64,000 bases of DNA, taken from an uncultured Clostridia bacterium (GTDB lineage Bacteria; Bacillota; Clostridia; Lachnospirales; Lachnospiraceae). Positions 25,911-34,051 of this stretch are shown here, piece after piece. Numbering within the stretch: position 1 is the first letter of the stretch; every line of letters starts with the position of its first letter. Position numbers and translations under genes: made by a program. Below the pieces are notes generated by a model. The model had not been told where the DNA came from. It searched no databases and saw only the letters and a program-made list of their open reading frames with translations. The stretch is taken from contig CAMYZE010000001.1 of assembly GCA_947303805.1 (NCBI GenBank), forward strand, positions 362,512 to 426,511, given 5' to 3'.

Positions 25911-28900
25911 ATGGGTTCTATAATCGATAATAGAGAAAAAACAATGCTGCAAGCTCTAAAAAATGCTCTTCAACAAACTGAGAGAGTAGATATTTTAACT
26001 GCATTTTTTTATTTTTCCGGTTTTGATGCATTAGCTGACGAATTAAAAGATAAGAAAATCAGGATACTTGTAGGGAAAACTATAGACCCTGAACTCGTCT
26101 CAGAATTAAGTCAAAATTTAAATAATGGTATTAATGATGATTTAGGTGCTTATTCGGTGAGAGGGTTTAATGGAAAAAATAATTTACAAAAAAAGAAATA
26201 TTATTTTGACAGTTTTATCAGTTTGTTCAATAAATCCGTACTTTCAGAGCAATTTGATTCAAATAGAAGCCAAGAAATATTTAAAATGTTTATGGGCAAA
26301 CTTGATGATGGCAGTTTGGAAATTAAAATAACAAATGAAAGTAATCATGGAAAGTTTTATTTGCTGACTAATAAACCCGAGTTTTCTTGCAATGGCGACC
26401 AAAAAGGCATTGTAATTATGGGGTCATCTAATTTCACTTTCAATGGTCTTATTGGACAAGGAGAAATGAATGATAGGAGTTCTGAAAATAGCAAGTATGA
26501 CGAATATAAAAATGTATTTGAAAGTTTATGGAATGATTCAAAATGTGTAGATATATCAGTAGAAAATGGCAATAAAGATTTTATAAATAATGTAAAGGAA
26601 AGAACTTGGTTGTATGCAGTTCCTACTCCTTATCAAATTTATACAAGGATACTGTTTGAACTGTATAAAGAAATTGATGATGAAACTGTAAAGGAACCAT
26701 ATGAAATAACCAATGGTAAATTTAATAATTTTAAGTATCAATTAGATGCAATAAAATTGGGAATAGATTGCATTAAAAAGAATAACGGAGTTATCATTTC
26801 AGATGTTGTTGGCCTTGGCAAATCAATTATAGCATCAGCGATTGCTTATAATTTAGACATGTCGAAAACTGTTATTATTACACCGCCTCATCTTGTTGGA
26901 CAATGGGAACAGTATCAGCAAGAATTTGGACTCAGAGGAGTTAAAGTTGCAAGTGGTGGTAAAATAGAGACAATATATAATACATACAAACAAGACGATG
27001 TGCCAATACTGTATATTATTGATGAGGCTCATAGATATAGAAATGAATTGACAGATAATTATCAATATTTGCATCAGTTAACAAGATCTAATAAGGATAA
27101 TAAAGTTATTTTACTGACTGCGACGCCATATAATAATCGCCCGCAAGACTTGTTTGCACTAATAAAATTATTTCAGACTCCTAGCAGATCTACAATAAAC
27201 ACCGTAGAAAATCTTGGGATGGAGTTTAGAGAAGCTATTGCAAAATATAATGTTTTGCAAAAAGAAGGTAAGAAAAATTTAACAAATGATATAAAAAAAG
27301 AGTTGGATAAATTAAGTGAAAAACTGAGACGACTAATTAGTCCAGTTATTATTAGGCGTAGTAGAATTGATTTGCAAGAGGTGGAAGAGTATAAAAAAGA
27401 TTTAGAACTACAAAATATTAGATTCCCAGAAGTGGTAGGACCTGAATTAAAAGAGTATGATCTTGGAGAAATAAGAGAATTATATGTAAACACTCTAAAT
27501 GACATAAGTAAAAAATATAAGAGTTCAAGATATAATCCAGCTCATTATTTAAAAGATGTAACAAGTTTCAATAATAAATATGGTGAATTGTTTGGTGATA
27601 TGAATGTTGAATTATTTTTTGGAAATCTTGCCGAAAACCAAAAAAGGTTATTAGTTATGAGATTTGAAAGCTCAAAGCAAGCATTTAAAACGACAATAGA
27701 AAAAATAATAACTTCATATCAAAATGCAATAAAGTGGTGGGATAAGGGCTATGTCCCAATAAAAAGAAAGGGCAATCTATGTGAGCCGGATGAAAATTAT
27801 ATTGAAGATATGATAGAGCAAATGGATGAATATTTTGATAATCCAGACATAGATTTGGATAAATTGAAAAAAGAAGCATTGCCGTTTGAAACAAACTTAT
27901 TTAAAAATGAATATATTGCAGATATCAAAAGTGACTTAGAATTATTAAATAACATAAAAAGCAGATGGTTTCAAAAAGATGAAATTGGTTTTGATCCGAA
28001 ATTTAAAGAGGTGTTAGAAACAGTAAAAAAATTGCTTAATGACAATCATGAAAGAAAAATAGTAATTTTTACTGTATATTCAGATACCGCTAATTATATT
28101 AATGAAAAATTTAAAGACAATGGAATAAGGTCTATATTATACTCTGGGGCTTCAAGTGATGCTGATAGAAAAATAGTAATTAAAAATTTTGATGCATCAA
28201 TTAAAGATGAAGAAAAATCAAATGACTATGATATTATTGTATGCACGGATGCACTAAGTGAAGGCATAAACCTTAATAGAGCAGGCGTAGTAATAAATTA
28301 TGATATTCCTTATAATCCAACGCGAGTTGTTCAACGAATAGGAAGAATTAATCGTATAAATAAAAAAATGTTTGATAAAATTTTCATTTACAATTTTTTT
28401 CCAACTGATATTGGCGAAGAAGTTACACTTACAAAAGGTATCTCAACATTAAAAATGTTGTTAATAAACAATATTGTTGGTAGCGATACAAAAACACTTA
28501 CCACTAATGAAGAACTACAAAGTTATTTTAAAGATAAATTTGATGAAGCCAATGAAGAAGAAAACACAAAGAGTTGGGATAATGTATATAGAAATGATTT
28601 TAATTTAATCAAAAGTAACGAAGACATAAAAAAAGAAGCCTATAATGTCCCTGAAAGGAGCAGAATTGTAAGAAAAATTGAAGGGAAGTCTTGTGCGGTA
28701 TCATTTGCTAAAAGGGGAAGCAATGTTTTATTTGCTGTTTATGATCCTATAGATAATGATACAAAAATTAGCAGTATGGAAGAGGGGCTAAAATTGTTTT
28801 ATGCACTAAAAGAAGAAAAAGGATATGAAAGTGACGGTAAAATTGAAGATAAGTTTGATAAATTAAAACAAGAAATAAAGAAACCATCGTTAAAAGTTAA

Positions 28901-29204
28901 ATTAGACAAAAGAAAAAACGAGGCTATTGCCATTCTCAACTGCATTAAAAATTTAACACAATATGATAACGGCTATATTGAAGATTTGTTGGAAATAATT
29001 AAAACATATGATGATTTAAGTGATGGAGAATTAAAATACATATCAGGAATCAGGGTTCAAGAAAGCAATGTAGAAAAATGTATTAAGGAATTAAAAGAAA
29101 GAATACCTGAACATTATATTATTCAAATTAAAGAAAAAGTTGAAAATATAGATAAACAAAATGAAGTAATAATGTTTACGGAGGATATTAGAAATGGCGA
29201 ATAA
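25911..29204 (+). CDS. PLD-nuclease/SNF2-type helicase fusion of a restriction system
   Basis: The 1097-residue protein has an N-terminal phospholipase D-type nuclease domain, with H146-x-K148 in NHGKFYLL and GSSN at 171-174. An SF2/SNF2 ATPase follows: GLGKS with K304, DEAH at 371-374, LLTATPYNN, and the motif VI region QRIGRINRI near residue 810. The C-terminal 250 residues are unassigned. PLD nucleases with helicases occur in DISARM and in NgoAVII/CglI-type ATP-dependent restriction. Here both are in one chain, and the methyltransferase gene overlaps it by 11 nt. I infer it is the translocating cleavage subunit. Confidence 0.8.
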   Translation: MGSIIDNREKTMLQALKNALQQTERVDILTAFFYFSGFDALADELKDKKIRILVGKTIDPELVSELSQNLNNGINDDLGAYSVRGFNGKNNLQKKKYYFDSFISLFNKSVLSEQFDSNRSQEIFKMFMGKLDDGSLEIKITNESNHGKFYLLTNKPEFSCNGDQKGIVIMGSSNFTFNGLIGQGEMNDRSSENSKYDEYKNVFESLWNDSKCVDISVENGNKDFINNVKERTWLYAVPTPYQIYTRILFELYKEIDDETVKEPYEITNGKFNNFKYQLDAIKLGIDCIKKNNGVIISDVVGLGKSIIASAIAYNLDMSKTVIITPPHLVGQWEQYQQEFGLRGVKVASGGKIETIYNTYKQDDVPILYIIDEAHRYRNELTDNYQYLHQLTRSNKDNKVILLTATPYNNRPQDLFALIKLFQTPSRSTINTVENLGMEFREAIAKYNVLQKEGKKNLTNDIKKELDKLSEKLRRLISPVIIRRSRIDLQEVEEYKKDLELQNIRFPEVVGPELKEYDLGEIRELYVNTLNDISKKYKSSRYNPAHYLKDVTSFNNKYGELFGDMNVELFFGNLAENQKRLLVMRFESSKQAFKTTIEKIITSYQNAIKWWDKGYVPIKRKGNLCEPDENYIEDMIEQMDEYFDNPDIDLDKLKKEALPFETNLFKNEYIADIKSDLELLNNIKSRWFQKDEIGFDPKFKEVLETVKKLLNDNHERKIVIFTVYSDTANYINEKFKDNGIRSILYSGASSDADRKIVIKNFDASIKDEEKSNDYDIIVCTDALSEGINLNRAGVVINYDIPYNPTRVVQRIGRINRINKKMFDKIFIYNFFPTDIGEEVTLTKGISTLKMLLINNIVGSDTKTLTTNEELQSYFKDKFDEANEEENTKSWDNVYRNDFNLIKSNEDIKKEAYNVPERSRIVRKIEGKSCAVSFAKRGSNVLFAVYDPIDNDTKISSMEEGLKLFYALKEEKGYESDGKIEDKFDKLKQEIKKPSLKVKLDKRKNEAIAILNCIKNLTQYDNGYIEDLLEIIKTYDDLSDGELKYISGIRVQESNVEKCIKELKERIPEHYIIQIKEKVENIDKQNEVIMFTEDIRNGE

Positions 29205-32200
29205 AAGTGGTCTTTCAATTGATGAAATTAAAGAGGTGCTACAGCGAGAGTATAATAGAGACAACTTTGTTTATGTTACATCAAATAATATTTTAGAAGG
29301 TTTTGTAGAAAACATAAGAGAAATTAAGATAGAATCAAAGAACAGTTATTTTAAAACTGTTTATGAGCTAGGGCATTCAAGTGTTTTTGATGTATCAGTT
29401 TTTGAGGTCGAACTAAAAGAAAATGTTGCGAATAAGAAAGTTAGTATAACACAAGAGATGTTTAATATTCTAAAAAGTCATATGATTAGCAATGCCATTG
29501 TATCATTTGTAAATGCTGATAGAAAGAATTTTAGATATTCATTGTTAACAATTAAATATGAAACAATGAATGGCAAAATAATTAAAATAGTATCAAATCC
29601 CAAAAGATACTCATATTTACTTGGGTTTAACACAAAACCGAAGACTGCATTTGATTATTTGCTTAATACTCCTAAGGCACAAAGCTTACAAGAACTAATG
29701 CTAAAGTTCTCTGTTGAAGCTGTCAATAAAGAATTCTATAGTAGAATTTCTGATTTGTATTTACGAGTGGTTAAAGAGAATAATAAGGAACTAAAAATAC
29801 ATTCTTTGGCGGGTAGTAGCAAGTATAATGAATTTGTAGTTAGACTTATTGGTAGAATAATTTTTTGTTGGTTTTTAAAAGAAAAGAAAAGTAAAAATGG
29901 AGTTCCACTTATTCCGAATGAAATATTAAGCATTGACACAATAAAGAAATCAACCAATTACTATCATGATGTTTTGGAACCTTTATTTTTTGAATTATTA
30001 AATACTAATCACAAAAACAGAAAGGACAAATATGGAAATTTAAAAATTTATAAACAAGTTCCGTATTTGAATGGTGGGTTGTTCAAACCATATGAAAGTG
30101 ACTATTATAAATATGATAGCTCAAATGAAAGTGGAGCATACGGAGTTGTCATGATTGATAATCAATGGTTTATAGATTTATATGATGTTTTAAATTCTTA
30201 TAATTTTACAGTTGATGAGAATACTGCGTATGACATTGAATTATCAATTGACCCTGAAATGCTTGGTAGAATTTTTGAAAATTTGCTTGCTGAAATTAAT
30301 CCTGAAACAGGAGACAGTGCAAGAAAAAATACAGGAAGTTTTTATACTCCAAGAGAAATTGTAGATTTTATGGTTGATAGTTCTATTTTAGAGTATTTGA
30401 AAATCAAAACCAATATTGAGGAAGAAAGATTATATAATCTTATAAAATGGACAAAGAGTGATGAGTATAAATTAGATTTTAACATTGAAGAAAAAGAACA
30501 AATTATTGATGCTTTATATAATGTCAGAACCATTGATATTGCCTGTGGTTCAGGAGCATTTCCTATTGGATTGTTGCAGAAAATAGTGTTTATACTTGAA
30601 CAAATTGATGAGGATGCTAAATTGTGGTTTGATAAAACAATTAGCGACATAAAGGATACCTTAATACGAAACGAAATAAGAAAAAAATTTGATAGCGGGG
30701 CATTAAACTATATAAGAAAACTTAAAGTTATTCAAAACTCAATTTTTGGAGTTGATGTTCAAAATATTGCTGTAGAAATAGCAAGGCTAAGAGCCTTTTT
30801 GTCACTTGTAATAGAGGAAAATGTTAGTGACTCTGATGAGAATAGAGGAGTAAAACCATTACCATCGTTAGAGTTTAAATTTATAACGGCGAATTCTCTT
30901 ATTAAACTCCCTGACAACAGTGGTAAATTACAAAGCAAGAAATCTAAAAAAAATGCACCTTTGAAAAATGATATCAGTTATCTTGAAAATGATTTTGCTG
31001 GACAAAATGATTTTATAGAGCAATTGAAAGAGGTTATAGTAGATTATTTTAGTGCTGAAGCAAACGAAAGGCTAGAATTAAAAGAACGATTTAGATATAT
31101 ACAAAATAAAATGCTTTTGCATACACAAAATAATCAAGGGGCATCGACAAAAAAATTTTTTACTTTGTGTTCTTGGGAACCATTTGAAAATGAACCAGCT
31201 AGGTGGTTTGATCAGTCTTGGATGTTTGGGGTAGAAGATGGTTTTGATATAGTTATTGGTAACCCACCTTATGTTCAGCTTCAAAAGTCTATAGATGATA
31301 AAAAAACAAAGTGTGGTGATTTGTATAAAGATGAAGGCTTTAATACTTTTGAGAAAACGGGAGACTTGTATTGTTTATTTTACGAGAAAGGATTATCTTT
31401 ACTAAGAGAAAAAGGTATATTGACATTTATTACTAGTAACAAGTGGATGAGAGCGGGATATGGAAACAAATTAAGAAATTATTTGGCTAATAATTCAAAC
31501 CCAGTTTTATTACTAGATTTTGGTGGTAATAAAGTATTCAAATCAGCTACAGTTGATGTAAATATTATGATACTTCAAAAGTCAGAAAATTCAAATAAAA
31601 CCATTGCTTGCACATTAAGCTCTGATGCAGATGATGTAAATTTGAAAGAATATGTTGATGAAAATTCAAGTAAAATTTCTTTTAATACAGAGGCAGCATG
31701 GATAATTAGTAGCGATATTGAGACAAATATAAAAAGAAAAATTGAAGAAATAGGAACACCGCTTAAAGATTGGGATATAAATATATATAGAGGGATTCTA
31801 ACAGGATGCAATGAAGCTTTTATTATTTCGGGAGAAAAACGAGCAGAACTGATAAAAGAGGACCCAAAAAGTGCTGAAATTATACGACCGATTTTAAGGG
31901 GCAGAGATATAAAAAGGTATGGGTATGAGTTTAATAATTTATATCTAATATGTACATTTCCAAGCAAACATTACGATATAGATAAATATCCAGCTATCAA
32001 AAATTATTTACTAACTTTCGGGAAAGAAAAATTAGAACAAACCGGAAAAACATATATTAAAAATGGTGTTAAAATTCATTCAAGAAAAAAAACTAATAAT
32101 GAATGGTTTGAGACACAAGATAGTATAGCTTATTCGGACCTTTTTTTGGAACAGAAAATAGTGTATCCGTGTATTATGTCAAAAGGTCCAGCATATACAA

Positions 32201-32490
32201 TTGACACAAAAGGCGAATTCTATGTTATTGCACCTGGGAATATAATAACTGGTAAAAATTTAATATATCTTAACGATTGTTTAAACTCAAAGATTTTTTA
32301 TTTTGCTCTAAGAAAATTTTATATGGGTGGTGGTATTGAAGGGGAATTAAAGACTAATAGGCTACTAATTCTTCCAATCCCATTAACAAAGAAGGATTGT
32401 AATATTGATGATGAAATATTAAAATTAAAACTATCATTAAGCGATAAAGAAATGGATTATATAAATACAGAGTATCAAAAGTACTTATAA
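29194..32490 (+). CDS. Eco57I/TaqI-like N6-adenine DNA methyltransferase with invertible specificity domain
   Basis: This 1098-residue protein has an N-terminal region of about 370 residues, a GSFYTPREIV segment, motif I DIACGSGAF (D448), and catalytic NPPY at 690-693, so it methylates adenine N6. The C-terminal third is a TaqI-like target-recognition domain (IIRPILRGRDIKRYGYEF, then DLFLEQKIVY and FYMGGG). No nuclease motif is obvious, so cleavage probably depends on the upstream PLD-helicase. A 55-bp stretch (31878-31932, codons 895-913) is repeated in inverted orientation at 33167-33221. Inversion would replace residues 914-1098. Confidence 0.88.
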   Translation: MANKSGLSIDEIKEVLQREYNRDNFVYVTSNNILEGFVENIREIKIESKNSYFKTVYELGHSSVFDVSVFEVELKENVANKKVSITQEMFNILKSHMISNAIVSFVNADRKNFRYSLLTIKYETMNGKIIKIVSNPKRYSYLLGFNTKPKTAFDYLLNTPKAQSLQELMLKFSVEAVNKEFYSRISDLYLRVVKENNKELKIHSLAGSSKYNEFVVRLIGRIIFCWFLKEKKSKNGVPLIPNEILSIDTIKKSTNYYHDVLEPLFFELLNTNHKNRKDKYGNLKIYKQVPYLNGGLFKPYESDYYKYDSSNESGAYGVVMIDNQWFIDLYDVLNSYNFTVDENTAYDIELSIDPEMLGRIFENLLAEINPETGDSARKNTGSFYTPREIVDFMVDSSILEYLKIKTNIEEERLYNLIKWTKSDEYKLDFNIEEKEQIIDALYNVRTIDIACGSGAFPIGLLQKIVFILEQIDEDAKLWFDKTISDIKDTLIRNEIRKKFDSGALNYIRKLKVIQNSIFGVDVQNIAVEIARLRAFLSLVIEENVSDSDENRGVKPLPSLEFKFITANSLIKLPDNSGKLQSKKSKKNAPLKNDISYLENDFAGQNDFIEQLKEVIVDYFSAEANERLELKERFRYIQNKMLLHTQNNQGASTKKFFTLCSWEPFENEPARWFDQSWMFGVEDGFDIVIGNPPYVQLQKSIDDKKTKCGDLYKDEGFNTFEKTGDLYCLFYEKGLSLLREKGILTFITSNKWMRAGYGNKLRNYLANNSNPVLLLDFGGNKVFKSATVDVNIMILQKSENSNKTIACTLSSDADDVNLKEYVDENSSKISFNTEAAWIISSDIETNIKRKIEEIGTPLKDWDINIYRGILTGCNEAFIISGEKRAELIKEDPKSAEIIRPILRGRDIKRYGYEFNNLYLICTFPSKHYDIDKYPAIKNYLLTFGKEKLEQTGKTYIKNGVKIHSRKKTNNEWFETQDSIAYSDLFLEQKIVYPCIMSKGPAYTIDTKGEFYVIAPGNIITGKNLIYLNDCLNSKIFYFALRKFYMGGGIEGELKTNRLLILPIPLTKKDCNIDDEILKLKLSLSDKEMDYINTEYQKYL
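31878..31932 (+). repeat. Left 55-bp inverted repeat of the invertible segment
   Basis: Identical over 55 bp to the reverse complement of 33167-33221. It ends exactly on a codon boundary of the methyltransferase (third base of codon 913) and encodes the conserved RPILRGRDIKRYGYEF. Confidence 0.95.
32135..32162 (+). repeat. Second inverted repeat, expressed copy
   Basis: 28 bp identical to the reverse complement of 32967-32994; encodes the shared DLFLEQKIV. It could serve as an inner site for homologous exchange between the two recognition domains. Confidence 0.85.
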
Positions 32491-32966
32491 TTAAAACAGC
32501 ATTATATTAAAAATGTAACTCTATTTATAAAATTCTTCTACAGCATAAATGAAAAAACAATTTTTAATTGACTATTCGGTATATAGTTTGATCATCTTTA
32601 AAATCAAAGTAAAAATTACATTACATATTATTATTAAAAATGTATTCTATTTCATCGTTATTTAGACTATAAATATCACAAATAGTTTTTTCTAAGATGT
32701 TGTCATCAGTAATATTTAATAATAGTTTAAAATTATTTTGAGGGATAGGAAGTAACTGCAGAAACTCTTTTTTGTATCTATATCCTTTTTCTCCTAATCC
32801 ACCACCTGCATAAAACTTTTTAAATAGATATGTACATATTTTAGAGTTTAAATATTTAATAATACACTCTATATGATTGCCTGTCATAATAAATGCGGTT
32901 GCTTCAACAAAAAAATGTTCATTAGTATCTAAAAAGAATTTTGGTTCTTGCACAATTTCTGAATAT

Positions 32967-32994
32967 ACTATTTTCTGTTCCAAAAAAAGGTCCG
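32967..32994 (-). repeat. Second inverted repeat, silent copy
   Basis: Partner of 32135-32162; 28 bp identical, inside the silent recognition-domain cassette. Confidence 0.85.
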
Positions 32995-33166
32995 TATAAA
33001 TGCAATTTCTCAAATTATAAGGAGTATCGCCTTGGTCGTCTCTTATAGATATTTTATCCCAATACTTATCCAAATGCTTTTTTATTGCAGGGTAGTCATT
33101 TATGTCAATTGGCAAAATATCCTTTGACTTTATACCATTATGTGTATTTATGAGATATAAATCGTG

Positions 33167-33221
33167 AAACTCATACCCATACCTTTTTATATCTCTGCCC
33201 CTTAAAATCGGTCGTATAATT
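33167..33221 (-). repeat. Right 55-bp inverted repeat of the invertible segment
   Basis: Partner of 31878-31932. It lies 33 bp upstream of the invertase start. It also contains TATAAT on the + strand (33215-33220), which could act as the -10 box of the invertase gene; the -35 region is weak. Confidence 0.95.
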
Positions 33222-33254
33222 AATACATATTATTTTTTATGGGAGGAATTAAAA

Positions 33255-33857
33255 ATGTATTATGGGTATATACGAGTATCAAGTGATAAACAGACTGTTG
33301 AGAATCAAAGATTTGAGATTAATAATTTTGCAAATATGAATAGTATTATAATTGATGGTTGGATTGAAGAAACAATAAGTGGAACTAAAAACTATAAAAA
33401 AAGAGAATTAGGTAAATTGCTTAACTCAATTACAGAGGGAGATACTATAATCTGTTCGGAACTTTCAAGACTTGGCAGAAATTTGTTTATGATTATGGAA
33501 ATACTAAATATTTGTATGGAAAAGAGGTGCAAGGTCTGGACTATAAAAGATAATTATCGCTTAGGTGAAAACATAGAAAGCAAAATTTTGGCATTTGCTT
33601 TTGGTATATCGGCTGAAATTGAAAGAAATTTAATTAGCCAACGAACAAAGGAAGCATTAGCACGTAAAAAAACTGAAGGAATTATTCTGGGGAGACCTAA
33701 GGGACGTAAGAGTATAAAAACAAAATTAACAGGCAAAGAAGAGAATATTACAAAGTTGTTAAATGAAGGAGTAAAAAAGACAAAAGTATGTAGACTGTTA
33801 AAGATTAGTAGAAATACATTATACAGGTTTATTAATGCAAGTAAGAAATGCAAATGA
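33255..33857 (+). CDS. Serine DNA invertase, Mpi family
   Basis: This 200-residue small serine recombinase has YIRVSSDKQTVENQRFE with catalytic S9. SELSRLGRNLFMIMEIL and AEIERNLISQRTKEALARKK are hallmarks of the Bacteroides Mpi invertase group. A C-terminal helix-turn-helix (GVKKTKVCRLLKISRNTLYR) binds the sites. The family joins inverted sites and flips the DNA between them. GGGAGG lies 9 nt upstream. Its position next to the 55-bp repeat makes the methyltransferase segment the obvious substrate. Confidence 0.92.
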   Translation: MYYGYIRVSSDKQTVENQRFEINNFANMNSIIIDGWIEETISGTKNYKKRELGKLLNSITEGDTIICSELSRLGRNLFMIMEILNICMEKRCKVWTIKDNYRLGENIESKILAFAFGISAEIERNLISQRTKEALARKKTEGIILGRPKGRKSIKTKLTGKEENITKLLNEGVKKTKVCRLLKISRNTLYRFINASKKCK

Positions 33858-33943
33858 TAATTCATACAAATTAATTATAATAGGTTAAATATGTGATTTG
33901 CATTTATTTCCGTTTTAAAACTGTTTAAAAAAGCGATATCAAG

Positions 33944-33985
33944 GTAGGAGATGCGAGAAAGTGGACTCGCAGATCTCTCCCCTAC
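33944..33985. repeat. GTAGGGG palindrome, copy E
   Basis: Outer arms GTAGGAGA and TCTCCCCTAC with inner TGCGAG / CTCGCA; an imperfect 14-bp palindrome between the invertase and glycosyltransferase genes. Confidence 0.6.
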
Positions 33986-34014
33986 AATTACACTCGCTAC
34001 TACGTGCTATGTGG

Positions 34015-34043
34015 TTGTAAAAAAGGAGAAATCATAGTATAAT
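34015..34043 (+). promoter_or_regulatory. Promoter of the surface-glycan operon
   Basis: TTGTAA (34015-34020), a 17-nt spacer and TATAAT (34038-34043). The ATG at 34052 is 8 nt after the -10 box, so the leader would be 0-2 nt. Confidence 0.65.
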
Positions 34044-34051
34044 TAAACTTT

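Larger units (their letters stand above)
31878..33221. mobile_element. Invertible DNA segment switching methyltransferase specificity
   Basis: The 1344-bp segment is bounded by the 55-bp perfect inverted repeats. It holds the expressed 3' end of the methyltransferase gene on the + strand and an alternative 3' end on the minus strand, tail to tail and 130 bp apart. A serine invertase gene lies 33 bp outside the right repeat. After inversion the predicted protein would be 1094 instead of 1098 residues, still in frame. Confidence 0.85.
32621..33221 (-). pseudogene. Silent alternative target-recognition domain cassette
   Basis: Read on the minus strand from the 55-bp repeat, the frame continues from RYGYEF into HDLYLINTHNG, then DINDYPAIKKHLDKYW, DLFLEQKIVY, FYAGGG and LLPIP. 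It stops at 32621 after 181 new residues. This is a TaqI-like recognition domain homologous to the C-terminus of the upstream methyltransferase but with different central residues. It has no start, promoter or methyltransferase part of its own. It is therefore a silent cassette and not a decayed gene: no stop or frameshift is present. Confidence 0.88.

Noticed and set aside
33215..33220. TATAAT inside the right inverted repeat as an invertible promoter
   Set aside because: It could serve the invertase gene, but the -35 region is poor, and the repeat itself encodes conserved residues that explain the sequence.
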